Below are positions 11,701 through 26,028 of a stretch of 64,000 nt of DNA, piece by piece. The position numbers and the translations under genes are program-made. The first letter of the stretch is position 1. Each line of letters begins with the position of its first letter. The DNA lies in assembly GCA_036345935.2 (NCBI GenBank), contig JADWOT020001167.1, positions 62,001 through 126,000 on the forward strand, read 5' to 3'. The notes below the pieces were generated by a model. It saw nothing but the letters and a program-made list of their open reading frames with translations, had not been told where the DNA came from and ran no database searches. The DNA comes from Taenia hydatigena (taxonomy: Eukaryota > Platyhelminthes > Cestoda > Cyclophyllidea > Taeniidae).

Positions 11701-12862
11701 GTGAATAGAAGCCGATGCATTCTGCTAGTGGTTTTAGAGCTTAATTAGTCGAAAAATCTTTATGTATTCTTCCATCCGCACGCATTTTTACACGCGGTCT
11801 TAAGCACAATCCATTTTAAGTCATTTTGTGTGATTCGCTTTTAATCTAAGCTCTCAGTGCTCCATTGCAATTATTTTCAGTGGTCTTGTATACAAATCAT
11901 CGCTTAGGTGCAGAACGGCAAGAAGGATAGCCGTTAATTCAGGTGATGCTATTACAGAACAAAGGATTTCTAAGTGTAGCCAAATCAGCAAGGCCCTACT
12001 GCGAGATGAGATGGCCAGTGTGTTGAAAATTTGGCTTTTTCGGTGCAAAATGATTTTATCCATCGCAAATTTTTGTGTCTGCTACTGCCGATTTATATCT
12101 ACTGCAGTACTTCAACTAACGTAAACTACAGCCGAGAAGGGATGGTAATGCTTCTAAACAACCGTCCAAATTGGTTTGTTTGTTCGCCTGCAAAGGTTTT
12201 ACCTTTACTTTCCGAGAAGCTCGAAAACAAGTTTTACAAATGTGTAGAATATTAGTCTACTTTCAGCGTGACCTCTTGTTGCAACATCGTTAAAGACTCA
12301 GTGCACTAGAATGTAGCATTCCAAATATTGCCGATTTTTGGGTAATTGAAGGGTCGAAAACTACATCCAATTTAGGCATGGTCTCAATGCATGACTTGCT
12401 CGCACAAATCCAAAGGGGTAAATGTCGTAAACCCTGTTATTTGGAACAAAGAATTACACCCTTGGGGAAAATATTCAAGAGGCCGTGAATATAACTAGCA
12501 CGCAATGCAGCCAAAAAGAAAGTTAAAGCCCTTGCCCCTATAGTCGCACTTATTGGATTTCTCATTGTATTGCCACGCAGTGGGTGCCATGAAGCCCAAT
12601 CGCTGCACACTCGATGGTGAGGTAAATTACCCGCAAACGAGAAAGTATTTGACGCTAATAGGCTGATTTCACTTAACGAAATTCCTACCCGAAAATAACC
12701 GAAGTGGATTTAGTGGTTTGGTACAGCTCAATGTCAGCCCATGCTCTGCTGTCTGTACATAGGCAAAGGTAGTCACTATTCACTAGAATGCTTGCCTGAT
12801 TTCTCACCAGCTATAGCGTTTAAGCTTGGTCAGTCACTTACGATTTTGCAGACTATGCATCC
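5744..12862. other. Gene-poor stretch
   Basis: Mainly AT-rich. A small hairpin (CACCTAC, seven-base loop, GTAGGTG) lies at 5819-5839, just after the 166-codon ORF. The longest frames (8707-9054 and 9436-9768, plus strand) have no recognisable motif and no clear splice context. I call no gene. Confidence 0.5.
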
Positions 12863-13190
12863 TTAGAGATCAGCGGACAGGAGTTTCGGGCTAAAAGGAC
12901 AATAATCACGAGGGTCACACGAACTGGTTAGAGACAAGGCGACTAGCATATAAGGTAGCACTATTGAGCACGTCAGTTCCAAAGAAAGCAGAGATAGCCA
13001 AAGAAATGGAGTGAAGAAGTTGGCCATGTTCGTATCCATGAAAGAGAGCACCGTAGAGTGAGGCTGCGAAGGGTTCACAATGTGCGCATAAGTGGGCATT
13101 GTGGTCAGTGGAAAAGCTGCAATGTTGGTCGCCGTGTGCGCAGTCGTGGGGATGGTCGAAGCAATGGTGGTCAAAGGCGAACATGACCAA
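12863..13190 (-). other. Two long overlapping frames, unknown
   Basis: Two minus-strand frames stay open together for about 90-100 codons in a GC-richer patch. One is Thr-rich with a hydrophobic end; the other is His/Cys-rich at its start (FDHHCFDHPHDC). Such double openness suggests composition bias or an old repeat more than a gene. Neither frame matches a family I know. Confidence 0.2.
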
Positions 13191-16100
13191 GGTTGCGCTT
13201 ACACTGGCACTAGTCGATGGTGCACATACCCTTCTCTATACCTCTCTCGCTTCAAACACGCTACGAATGCTATTATTCCTGACTATCGCTCGCAATCACT
13301 TAATAAATGATTAGACACCTATACTTCAACTTACGTAATCTTTTCTTTGAGTTTTTCTTAATGAGTGTACGAGATGTATTAGCAAGTTGATAGTCCTCTA
13401 AGAGCTTTCAACTAAGTACCCCATAAAATGAGCGGGTGAATATGTAGCCACACTCATCACTGTCTTTTTCTTATTTGAAGCAATAAACACAACCTTAATT
13501 TACATCATTTTTAAGGGAAAGCGAAAAATCCACGTATAAAATGCTGTACTTTTAACAGAGGGTAGCTTTAGGGTTTGAATGCAGTTGCATCAAAATGTTA
13601 CCAGTTCGTCAATTTAGTGGTTTGTATGTGAAGCGACGCTACGCGCTGCTTGAAATCGCAAGAAAGGTAGTTGAAATTGAGCAAGGCCGAACAAGTTGCT
13701 GAAATCGATGTAGCACCAAGTTTACCAGATGGATCTGAACCCATGATTGTCCACTTCATTCCGAAGATGGCTTCCGCTAGCCCCTTTCTCCACCCCATTG
13801 CAATCCTGTATGTGAATGTGGCGCAATTCTTGGGTGTGCAGNCGGATTTGCCTTAGTGATGTACGTTTGGCAAAATGAGGAAACGAATGCAAAATAATTG
13901 GAAAGTAGGCTACCAGTTATTTATTGTTTAATGCTGGAAGGCTGCACCATATTGTTTGGCATATCTTCAGGGTTTTCATTTTGTAGCCTTCGACCCTACC
14001 ATTCATTGGTTTTACAAAGAAAGCATTTTCGTGTGGACTCATTAATGCCATGAAGTAGATTCTTAGGAATAAGAAACTACACTCCCAACCACCTAAAGAA
14101 ATATAACATAGGTGTCAATTGGTTCATACGGACAGCAGCTTTTATGACCGGTGTGCAAGATTTAATGTGTAAGACTGCTGAGGGATTCCATTTTTCAGTG
14201 AACTAATTGAGGCGAGTTTAAGCACAAATGCCCTGACTCTAAGGTGGAAGTGTTTGAAGGTTTGTTCAAAGGCGTGATGCTTATTCATCTCGGCAACGAG
14301 TCATGCAACACTCAAGCGATTGAAGAAATGGGTGCTCTCATGTTGTGAGCGGGATTCCTTGCGGTGAACGATATCACTGATAGATGAGCTTCTGTTTAAC
14401 GTTCCATCGCCCTTGGCAGCTGAGCATTGTACGCAACCGTTGAGTTGACTGGAAACCACAGCACTGTATGCTATCCAACGCGAGTAATGGACTTGTTGTC
14501 TGTCTTCTCGACTAGTGGCGTCAAGACTTACCCGCGACGCATGGGGCAACTGCTAGTGGCTAGAACTATTTTCCACTGTGATCTAATTCCTCATACATGC
14601 GCCATTGAAGGCGACAACTTAACCATAACCCTCATCAAATATTCATCCACTCGAGTTTTATCCCGAATTGTTAGGGGGTTGGAAACTTTGACCAGAAATA
14701 GAGGTCTATGGATCGCCGCATATCCCGAAATATCTTGGCGACACTACTCGCACTCAAGTAAATGAATGGTCCTCAAAATTATTTCTATCTAAAAGTCAGT
14801 AAATTCTCACAATTAAATTACTGAGAGCCATTTAAACCCGTAAGTGATTACGAAAACCAGAATAGGGAGAACTTAAATGACGTTCCACAGGTGACAGGTT
14901 CGCAGGTAAATGCACCAGATGCGGGTTGACTACGGGTCGGAGAAATTCCCTGCTCAAGAATGACAGCCGGATTTCATCGGTCACTAGGAGATTATGTTGA
15001 CTTCTTCGTGCAGTGGAGGATTGAGTGAAGGGATTACTCTGAGGTGCATGGTCAAAGCATTAGTAAACATAGCAAATAATCTGCAGTTTGCTTTGACGCT
15101 GTTGGAGTGTCTTTGATTGAACTCCAGGTAAAAAAACTCAAATGGCGATTTTACCATAAACTTGTCATGTTACCCGGTCAAGCACGGTCGTTTCATGCCC
15201 AAGAACACGCAAGCATTTCTAATGTTATAAGATTGCAGTCGCAGTGACGAAAAGTAAGTTACCGCTTACTTTCCACCAGGTCGTGCGATAGGGGAACAGC
15301 AATGGTAGTGCAGAATGTCTGGCTGGGATAGAAGATTGGTTTCATTTGTTAGATTGAGTTTTAAAAGATGCGCGACCTTTAAGGTCCATTGTTCTACCCA
15401 CTTGCGTGGCATCCTGACCATTGCGCCAGTCCTGCATCCACTCTCAGCGCAAACGATAAATCCCTCCACCATACTTAAATGGGCAAACGCTAAGTCATCT
15501 TCCCCTCAGCATTTAAATTAATCCAACTCAGGCGAACGGCATGCCATCCAAGTGAGGCAAGAAATGCTCGCATGTGATCTGCGTGATATTGCGTGTTGGT
15601 GACACAGTATGGGTGGTCTATGACCTCGGGCCGGCTTCCTTTCCGTGTTTAAAGACCTTGACACAAAAGCAGACGTGGATGCATTTGGGTCGTGCACCTT
15701 GATCTTTTGCAACAAGCCTTGCCTACCTGCCAGTGAATGTCGTGCATCGCGTCTGGGATGTCATTGATTGCCCGACATGCTATCAGGAGCACAAAGTATT
15801 CAATGAATTTTTTATAGCTTTGCTTTGGCTTTTGGCCAAAGGACATGTTTATTTAATAAAGCCCACTTCATTCCTGATTTTATTCAATCATTAGCCAAGG
15901 CAGTTTGAAGTTATTAGCGGATACATCTTAAATCAATTTTCTGCCAGTCGTTTCATCGCCTTAGTCCTAATCTACCCATATTGTGCATACATTGGTATAT
16001 CAGTTCGCCTTTCAATTCATTTTCCAGTGAAAGTTATGTAAAATTTACTGACCCACCGTTGACGCAAACTCGAACTGGCCCTCCATGTATTCTGGGTCAA

Positions 16101-16735
16101 ACCCTCCTTCCGTCCATATCCTCTCAAGTTACCATTTAGTCTGCTTAGCACCGCAACCCCTCTCGCATCTTCCTACAAATCCTTTTAAGACTTGTTTATT
16201 TATTTAGTGTCCCCGAATTCATCCATGTTCCATTTAACCCTCTTGTGTGGCGCCTTTGAGTTCCTTTCACCTAACAATGCTTGCACACTAAAACTGAAAC
16301 CATTATGCGTAAGACAGTTGTCTACGTGCTACGACACCGGCTGGGATCCGACTTTCAAGGAGATGAGTAGACAACCAAACGAAGTCCGGCAGACCACAGA
16401 GGGAAAATTAGGGACATCCAGAGGCTTGTGGGATTAAGCGCGTCTAAAATGCCACGGTGCTTCAAATGCAAGCACGCATCAATACATTGGCACACAACTA
16501 ATTCAAGAATTTCACTCTTTCTCCACTCACTACTGTGTTTCCCACACACGTACTGCGGGAAAATTATGTGATCTTTCGATCATTGTGGTACGCGTTTTCG
16601 ACGAAAGTTCCTTTTGGAATGATCTTTGCATTCGGGCAAAACTCTTCTCGGCGAATACTACTGAGAACCGAAGATTAGAAGAAGTCTTGTCAACTGCGGA
16701 ATTAGATGGTGTGGTGGATGTGGCTGTCTGAAGCT
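13191..16735. other. No recognisable gene; contains one N
   Basis: Several ORFs of 60-110 codons with no motif. The single ambiguous base is at 13842. The plus-strand frame at 14487-14762 is the longest with an ATG (about 92 codons) and is unidentified. Confidence 0.45.
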
Positions 16736-18034
16736 GCTAATTTTTAAATGTTAAATGGTTGTCGTTAAAAAATAAGTATGATATTTATGTAGACAGCTAC
16801 ATCGTCTCAGTCTTACACTTCTTGTTGTTGTCAAACTACGGTTCTTCGCAAGAACTAAACGTCTGCAGCTTTGAATGCTGAATCCGTTCATGTGCAACAG
16901 ATGTTTCGTACCACGACACACGGCACACCTTCATCTTTACTCCATGCCACATGCAGCAGTTGCTTTTCCAATGACTTACCTTTACCACGATTTCGTGGTA
17001 AAAGATGAGTAGATGCTGTCGCATGGCTGTTAAGCGAATCGCCGCTCTTCTCGTCCCTAATTTGTGCAACTACCTTCGGTGAAACATTACAAGAGAAAGG
17101 AATCCCTTCACAGCACAAATCTTAAAGCTTCCAGAAAACTAAAATCAATCGATTGCCTTATCAGCTGCCGATGCGTCTTAAAAATCACCGACTTTGGCAT
17201 CCCCAAGGTCTACAACCTAACAGACAGTTGTTCTTCAATCAAATCTGAACGTTAGTTTCATTGACCATCCTCCATTAATTCGCATCCATAGAACAATTGT
17301 GGACAGCACCTGAGCTACTGCGCAATGAGATAGCAGCTTTAAAACCGAGCCGGGTGATGTCCATGCAATCGGCATAATAATGCACGAAGTCTTCTATTAG
17401 ATGAAACCATGTGGACTAGAAGATACGCTAGTGGAGGAGATTCTAGAACGTAAAGTTCGCGAAGAAGAGTATCCCAAACGTCCACAGGCAGGTAGTTCTC
17501 TTCACCACAGTATGCTACCATGTTCACTTGGTGATTCTGCGTCGGCGAGAAAGAATGAGTTAATCAAGACCTCCACACGATACAGTCGGGTGTGTTTAGG
17601 GATACGGTACTGCTCGTATTAAGTTTAAAAAGAGTACAAACAGAAACATGTCACCTTTTCCGACTGGGATGAATACATCGACTAATTACTTTTTGATGGT
17701 TTTACCAATATTTGTCGCATTAGGTATTTGATACGTCAATGGATTGTCAAATTATCAAATGCGGAAAATAAGTGCCATTAATTCGATCACCATAAGATGG
17801 CTTCACGCTGTAAGTCATGCCCTGTCACTGCTGCCACACAGGTGTCGCATCAATTAATGCATTCTTTTGCAATTGTGCCTTCCCATTTGAGACCTTTCTG
17901 TGCCCACTGAGTTGTCAGTGAATATGGTAACATGCAGACAACTTTAAACAAGTATAAAGCACCGACCAATCGGCATGGAGAGAGCTTTCAAGGGCTGACT
18001 TTTAAATAAAGCATTTAACCTTCGCCTCTCATTG
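16736..18034 (+). pseudogene. Truncated duplicate of the receptor guanylate cyclase
   Basis: Aligns by eye with 60-1020 of this window (16736-17630), then jumps to 2427-2672 (17790-18034), so exons D to G are gone. Exon A is replaced by a few filler bases. The exon B equivalent (about 17097-17251) has lost five bases near its start but still reads [18 protein letters not shown]. The exon C equivalent (17292-17487) keeps QLWTAPELLR with TGG at the Trp. It then has a four-base deletion near 17340 and TAG at 17398-17400, and its donor is GC instead of GT. It cannot make a cyclase. It is useful as an outgroup for dating damage in the main copy. Confidence 0.85.
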
Positions 18035-21000
18035 ATTAAAGCACCTAAATATGTGCAGTAGGCAGAGCGATTGAAACAAGTCGAATGTCAAAGTTGGAGC
18101 ATTTGTAGTGTTTAGTTGCAAACTTGTGAAAAGGAACTGAGGCTACTACACCGGTATGTATGCGTTTTTACTTACATCCACAGCTGGTGCAGTTTGGGAC
18201 CCCATGAGTTCAGCTGATGACGCCGTACTTCTAATAGAATCTGGTGACTACATTGTGATAAATTAGCGATTGTGATACAAATACTTTATAGTACGTGATG
18301 CAAGGTGACATGGGACACAAGGTGCCGATGCATACTGTGAAATAATTAATTTTGAAGTCTGCCGGCAACAAATGGGACCGTGCGATCAAATGGTGCCACG
18401 TGCAGCAATCGCGACGTCTGCAACAATTTCATCCAGCATTTTGTTGCATTTGTAAGGTTTAGAGCAACAACACAAAACTGCTACGATGGTGTCTTTAATG
18501 CTAATTTTCTTGCAAAGCAGAAAGAACGCTAAAATGAGTATCACTACGCCTTTTAATGAGATAAATAGGCCTTTTAGGAGCCGAAAGGTTTGATAATTGA
18601 GGAGAAATTATATGTTTGAAGCTTCAACAGACTTACGGAGAAGTGCGACTGGCAGTGTAAAAACAGGCAGAATGCGAAAAAGCATTTCGTAATGTACAAG
18701 TAAATATAGAAGGACAAAGCACCTATTGGATGCAGAAGCATTCATATCTCAATATTTATTATTAAAGAAAGGAATAGATTGGTAAAATAAAAGGGTGCAT
18801 TTAAACAGTAGGTTTTTCCTGCTCAGCGACAGAGTTCCCAGAGTTTAAATAAATCATTGGCATAAAGAGAGGCAGATGATAAAGAAGTACAGAGCTTTAT
18901 TCAATTGTGGTCAAATGTCCCTTGTTAACTGCCTGAGTTATGTACTTACTCCTCTTCCCTCGGCTACCGAGGTAATGAATGGTAGTGTCACGATAGAAGA
19001 ACATCTTGCCAGAACTATACTGGGCATTTAATAAAATCTGGCGAAATCTCCACGAGATCTTCTCCTCTTCAACTCTCCTTCTGGGTGCAGGTCTTTTTAG
19101 ATCCCATTCCAACTTCCTCATCTTCTTTTCGATCTAAATGTTATTTGCGTTGAAAATAAATACAAGCATCTTACAGCAAATGCGGAAAAGTAACTTGCCA
19201 AAGCCCTTAGATAGGAATAGCGCTAAGAAGACTAGTAAAAAACAGCAGGAAAACCAAGCAAGAGCCTTCAAGTCGACCATTAGCTGGAGTAATTGAACTC
19301 AAATTGCCGTATATGTTGACTGATACACAGCTCAAAAATCAGTTGATTTTGGCTTGCGGCGGATTACACGTTTTTAATCCACAAATGGTGGGACAGAGCA
19401 TGAGAAACAACGTATATAATTAGGTCGTGTTTCATGTTTTTCGCTTCATTAAAATGACTCTGGTAATGTAGAGACGGTAACATTGGCGCTTTTGCGAAAT
19501 CTCCGTCGATTGCTGACAAATTCCCTTGAACTATAATGAGAGCATGTGCATCATTCGACATAAGGTAATTAAAAAAGACAGCGGCATCTTGCGGTGATAA
19601 CAAACTATCCAGTACCAAAAAGCGACTTTTGCTCGTGACGCATGCCATATATACTTTTACTAAAAGTCCTCGTGCGCTATTAAGATTAGTGCATAGACAT
19701 CACAAGGCTTAGTTTCAAAAAAGCCGCTCCATCATCGTATAGTAGCTTAGGCGACGTAACCGCTTTTCTAGCGATAAGAATTGTGAAGGCACTAAATAAA
19801 TCTATTCTCAGGTTTGGTTGAAGATTGAGTGTCACTTAAGTAGAAAACGCTGTAAAATGCCAAGATCTGCGAGTTTCGAGACCCACTGGCAACTAACAGC
19901 ACAGTCGGCCGGTTTTATCTTTTCCATGAGCTTAAAGCCCGTGTTGCGAGAGCATTTAATTCCCTTTCTGCATCTGGTTTTATGTATTTGCATAAATTCA
20001 TAAGAGGTTTGTCTAAACGACAAACAATCCTAGCAACACAAATGGGGCAGTTAAGGGGTAGAAATTGAAATGACCATCAAATGTGATGCCATTATTACTG
20101 ATTGCATCCGGTCCACAAAGATGCAATGAAAAGTAGGTCACAGAAAACCGTTCTTCTTAAGCAGGTAGGACTAAGCACTGTCAGCACACAGGACTAGCTA
20201 GGCGTGGTGTACAATGGTTTATCATACGCATGCAGTTAGAGCTACTTGATCAGCTTCAGCGCAATTGACACTTCTCTGCAGCAGCTTTACCAATTAAAGA
20301 TTAGCCATGCAATAGTGCCCATTGGAATGCGCTTGTAACAGTTCTTTACAAAAGCTCGATGTTGCAGTCAACGCTTAGACAGTTGATATGGATGCACTGG
20401 AGTCGGGGATAATATCGAAATTCGACACAAAATCAATTTAAACTTGAGAGGTCTGGGTAAAATAAAATTTGTGCATGGATGAAGCAAACAATAACAATTT
20501 TAAGTTTCTGCCATGTAGAGGTGTACAAAGTCCTTCATGGGTCATAAAAACACCAGAAGGCAGCTATCATACTAAACACTGGAGCCATACGCCAAATGGA
20601 ATGAGTTAAACTTTCCAAAGCAGGGCAGTAACTACATATTTATGTCCACTTAAATTGCGTTTGTGGTGGCAGACATAGCAGTCTTAAAAAATAAGGCAGA
20701 TGTAGATGACACATCTATTGTACCATATCCACGAAGGGAAAAATATTAAACCCTAATGTTTCGTTGTGGGGAATCGGATCTGCTATCTACCATGCATGTG
20801 GAGCTGGAGGGGTTCAAATATGGCATATTTTCTGCCTGTCTATCAATTTTGTCAGTAGGATACACACATCACTACAAACCATTTTGGAATGAACTTTCTT
20901 GTGGTCAACTAAGTGTGTGGTCAAATAGCTCAGTTAAAACAAATTATTGAAGACCGCAGCCAATTTCGGTGTGATGGAGCCATGATCGATTTTGCCAGAG

Positions 21001-21760
21001 AATTCTATTTATTACTGAGGGATTTGACTTGTTGTGGAACTTTGACGGCCCACAAAATTCAAAAAAAAGATTTCACGGTCCAGTCCTTCTCTAAGTTGAG
21101 GTCAAAGATGGCGTCAAGAGCAAATTTTCTAATTCAAGAGAAATTGACCTATCGATCGGTTCTAGTAAAAATTTCTCATTATCGTGAGCACTTAAAATTT
21201 GTGCGGCAACGTAGTCCTAACACGACCAATGACTTGTGTTAACTATTATTGATTCGAATGGTGACCAGATGGTTTCTGCTACACAGGGCTATTGATGAAC
21301 ATTTTGAGAGAATTGCGAAAGCAGCCTGAATAAGGCCAATTTTCGGCGGCTACTTGGCGCCGTTAATCCCAAATCCAAGCTCTGCTGTAGTCCCTCATGG
21401 AGGTTAAGATGTACTCACCTAACAGATTATAGACCCTGTAACGCTGACGATTTTTGTAGTGAATTCCTCTACGGCTGCTACTGCTCCTACCAGTAACGGC
21501 AATAGCCAATGCCTTCCTGTACCATACTCCATTGGCGATATCAATCACTGCGTTCGGTAATCAGACAAAAATAAGCACGAAGCCTTAATGAGTCACTACA
21601 GTTGCAAATGCCTTTTGAGGTCATGCATTAAGGCAGTAGTTGTGATGAGAATACAATCATCTGTTCCAATATTGTAGAACCCCAAAATATATGCACAGAT
21701 TCAGCCTCTTCAACAGCAAATTAAAAATGCTTGTCGGCAGATGTTGGCTGTCCTATCTAA
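18035..21760. other. No recognisable gene
   Basis: AT-rich. The minus-strand frame 19364-19648 (94 codons) and the plus-strand frame 20913-21242 (109 codons) show no known motif. I see no repeat that I can name. Confidence 0.45.
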
Positions 21761-22115
21761 ATCTATCTAGCCGCATCCTCATCGTCGTGCGTAGCAATTC
21801 GGCCTGCGGTGGATTATATTCCTGCTGCAAATATAAGCGGCAACGCTGGATAATTCATCGACGAAGAAACCGTGGGAATTAACTATATGGTGATGCAGCC
21901 CACTGAACTTCCACATACATCACTGCTTCTCAGAGCCTTTCAGTTGGATTTCGCTGCGCAAGCCTTGACATCTATGATGCCGTGTTACAACTCTCAGCAA
22001 CTCTTACTGCAGCAGCAGCCACAGCAGGCCTCCGGTAACGTGGATAAGGGTTCATAATTTCAACCAAATGGGGTTATGCTGCCTGCAGTATCAGACGCTG
22101 TACCTAGTGGTGCAG
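21761..22115 (+). pseudogene. Gln-rich coding-like tract with two in-frame TAA
   Basis: One frame reads sensibly over 118 codons except for TAA at 21851-21853 and 22055-22057. It includes ELPHTSLLLRAFQLDFAAQ, then QQLLLQQQPQQASGN, then QPNGVMLPAVSDAVPSGA up to a GTGAGA donor at 22116. The Gln-rich run resembles low-complexity parts of RNA-binding or transcription factors, but no domain is visible. A further open piece (22344-22427, LSVGREPVIGGPGGSSPYVN) may belong to it. Identity unknown; it could be decayed or chance. Confidence 0.25.
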
Positions 22116-22427
22116 GTGAGAAGTCATTTGCAATCCTCTGCTGCAGAAGTATTTCCTTTTAAGTCATCGCTCTCATGATATATTTTGATTCTTCAAATAT
22201 CCTCAGTTTGGTTCATATGATTTCACATCCTTTTCCCTTCTGCTTGCCTCTTTTGAAATATGTATTCAATAAGATTTGTCCCTTTTGGCCCCACCAACAG
22301 CGGAAGTCATGGCTTTGCCAAAGTTTTAGCCTGCCTTCACAAGTTATCTGTTGGCCGTGAGCCAGTGATAGGGGGTCCTGGAGGATCCAGCCCATATGTC
22401 AATCACATCCCCAAAAGCACGATGCAG

Positions 22428-25400
22428 TAGACATAGCTAACCTGTCTTGGTTATTTCGACGAGTAATAAGCGCGAATTTGTGGAAATTCAGTGTAAGGAA
22501 TCAAAACAAATGCTCCGGCACGTACAGATGTCAGGTTGATTGTCCTTAACATTTTCGAAGTTTGGGGCTTATTTGATGGATAGTAAAAATACCTCTCCTA
22601 CGTAGTGTTCAACAGGGGAGTTTTGTTGTTTTTAAGTTTCGCCATATTCATATAGGTGGAGTAATTGGCTAGAAATGACTATTTGCTGGTTGCATAAAAT
22701 GGCAAACCTAGTCGAGGTATCATTATGGACCGAATTCGTGCGTATAACAGCAGATGAGACAATAGTGCAGTCCACAGTGGAAGGACATCCTTTAAGTCGT
22801 TCTCGTTTTGGCCCGTTTTAGTCCAATTTCTAATTCTCTGTTTCGTGGGTTCAATTGTGCACAGGCCTGGTGGCACTGCGTTATCCTCGGAATTGAATTA
22901 GCTGACGAACCCCAAAAAATTGAGGCGCAAAGCACAACAAATCTCTTGTCAACGCATGTCATCCTTGCTACCGCAGGAGCGATGTCATGGATGTATAGGC
23001 TTTAGGCTTGTTTAAGCGCAAATCGATGTTGGCTGCTGCATCACGAATGCGCAATAAAATTAAAACCATTATATGATATCGATTCCAATTTTATTGTAAT
23101 GAATACACATGCAATGTCCATTGCAGTAACTGTATGCGTAGGTTTATCTTGGCTAAAAAGCAGCACGCTTAACATTACTTTAAGGATTGCAACACTAAAA
23201 GACGAGGATGAACCCAAATGCTGTGGATCTTTGCAGTTTTCCACGAGTTATGTAAAACCACTTTAGAATCTCTCGCAGCTCATTAGGTTTGATTTATTGC
23301 AGTTATTATAAGTGCGATGACAGATACGTCAAATAAGATTGACTATCTCGTAATATTCCTACAGAATCTCAGTCTCTGCAATGGCCATTTGCCGTCTTTC
23401 ATACTGATAGTATAGGATAGGTGGTGTGCAAAATGCTAGAGAACAAACTATATTAACTGGGAGAATTTGATGGGGTGGGGTTGTTAGAACGCGATCTCTT
23501 AGAAGACTTGACAGTGCTCAAGACGATGTCTCTGACGCATGCGTAACGTTGGCGATAATTTTATGGTTCGAAATTTTGTGGTTTTGTAATATTATAAAGG
23601 TCTATTTTTAAAAAAACGACATGCAATTATTAAATTTGAAATGATTTTGATGGCAGCACATTGCACCATTTTAAGCCGTGGGAAATGTCAAATTCTCTAA
23701 AAAAATTACTTATAGCACAAACATGCTTATTCGCTAGGGTGGGAGAAGCGTTCGGCTACGGTCTATGATTCACTCTGTAGCTAGCATAAAGAATTGTGCA
23801 TGCCAATAAGGCGCGTGTAGGTGCTAAGTAGGATGTCGATGCCAACATCTCGAGTCTGAACTACGTGGTTAATCGGATAAGGGAATAATGCATGTTGGGC
23901 ATAAAATGCTGCGTTATGCTTTGCGTAGCAAATTAAACAAGGGAAGTTGCTTACCTCAGCATGGTGTTTGCTACCCAAATTACAAACAAATAGTAGTTAG
24001 GAGAAGTTGGGTAGTATAACCTATGGTCACTTATCCAAGTGGCCACTTTCCTTGGCATTCCATGCCTTACGAAGATAGTCACACATCTAAAATGAGAATT
24101 CTCCCGTACCTAAGCTGCTACGAAACGCAGTCTAAAGCTTACATATAAAGATCCTTTGGGGTTTATAGCCTCTTTAGCCATTACTGCTATGGAATGGCTG
24201 CGCAAATTTCTGTGGCACAATTAGTGCTTGTGATTTTGCCTAACAGATTTGACGGTCTTGTCTTTAGTCTAAAGCAGGCTTTTTGGACGAAATTTTTGGC
24301 TAAATATTTCCTAAACACTATGCATTCTGATGTGGTGTGATCTTATGTGCAGGCCAAAAGCGCATCTATTCACTTGACCTTATTTGATTTGCACAGGTTC
24401 TCTACTGAATTAGAGGGTAAATTGGCACTTTAATAGCACATTCAGAATTATACACATTATGAGTACTGTCGTTGCGCATCTTGTTGCACTGTCTTATCCT
24501 AGACCGCGTGAATACTTGTCATTTCGGCCCAACAGGAGTTTGTGTGTTCAGTTCCAAGTTGCTTAATAAGATTAATGTACGAATGAAATGTTGGGAAGTA
24601 ATATGTTTGTTAGCGATCCATTAAAAAACGTTGAATTGTTTTAACTCGCTCCTTTCTCAGCTTATCTTATTTCAAGATAGATACTGTCTGCCACGAGATA
24701 AGTCCTCGTGGATGCGTATGAATGAGCCCTTTTCCTAACACGCTTTACATGCTTTCGAGTCCAGCTGTCCATTACATCCAAACCTGTATTACTTGAAAAG
24801 GTCATGCACAGAAGCCAGCTGCAAATTAAGTCTTTTATGAGATAACTGTGGAGATCAACAGCCGCTGATATGGTTGTATCGAACAGGAGGGGTTGAAGGT
24901 ACCAGGAATGTTCAGCGTGAATTCATTGGTTTATCGCTTGTTTGTGGCATTAAAGAATGCTTCGGGTATAATCAGTTGTAATTGCTGGTGCGCAAAGCTG
25001 CTGATGCTGCTTTGATTAATTGTTCCGACATTCTGGAAGCAGTGACAAGTTCATTACCTCTAATGTAGCAACGTCTACGATTTATGCGTCCTTTCAAGGC
25101 GAAGGTCAGATATCCAATGCCTGGAAAACAGCGAACCTCGCATTACTCCCATCTGCAGCATAATTAGTAGATTGTAGAACAAAGGCACAATTTTCCTACA
25201 ATAGTAGTGAAATCGCAAACATGGTATTAAGGAGAATCGTGCGAAATGAATTCAAAAAAAGCGTGGTGCAAGTAAGTCAATGCTGATAATCGCATGCACA
25301 AAGTGGTGCCTGAAAGGTACTAATTACTGCGGCCTATTTGTCATTGTAAGCTAATCTAAACGAAGCCGCTATTCAGCTGCAGCATGGCACTACCTTATCA

Positions 25401-25817
25401 CCATCCGGAACTTGCGCAGTTGGCACCTCAAATATGCTCCTTGATGAGAGACCAGAGGCATCAGAGGAAAGATGAGGCAGAAGGTGGTGGATAGGTATGT
25501 CCAGATCTCAATAGATCCCACCTTTTAAAATATGCTATGCATTTAATATAAAGGCGACCATCACAGCCAAATGCAACTGGGATTTTCTAATTGAAATATC
25601 CACGTCTTTCTCATCACGTCCGTTACATACGTTATGGATGAAGTCGTGTGAAGTTTAGAGGGCACATACCGTCACTAATATCATGCTTTCATTTTAGTGT
25701 AAGCAGACTAAATAGTAATGCACCTCTACAGCGCTTGCAGGCCTGATTTCATTAACATGATAAAATCCTTGGACACTGGATTAATAACCATTCATTATTT
25801 AAAGAGAATTCCCAGAA
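22428..25817. other. No recognisable gene
   Basis: AT-rich intergenic sequence, probably including the 3' flank of the transporter gene at its right end. No feature stands out. Confidence 0.5.
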
Positions 25818-26028
25818 TCACAAAGCGACACATACGGAGAAGCAGAAGCAGTCGAAGTAGAGTGTTTGCATAGCATGTCCAAGTATCTGCCAGAAACCGA
25901 GAAATACGACAAAATTGAAAATGGCGATGCCCCAGATCAAATTGCGCAGTGGCGCCAGAGCTCTGTGTACCTTTGACAGGGCGGGCTTCTTCTCGCTTAG
26001 ACGCGTGGAAAAGCGCAGATCTGTTTGT
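25818..26028 (-). CDS. Transporter exon 12 (C-terminus)
   Basis: Encodes a charged linker and the last helix (LRNLIWGIAIFNFVVFLGFW), ending at TGA 25818-25820. The acceptor is gacgggtag. A second phase-compatible one follows 46 bases later, so the linker length is uncertain. Confidence 0.75.
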
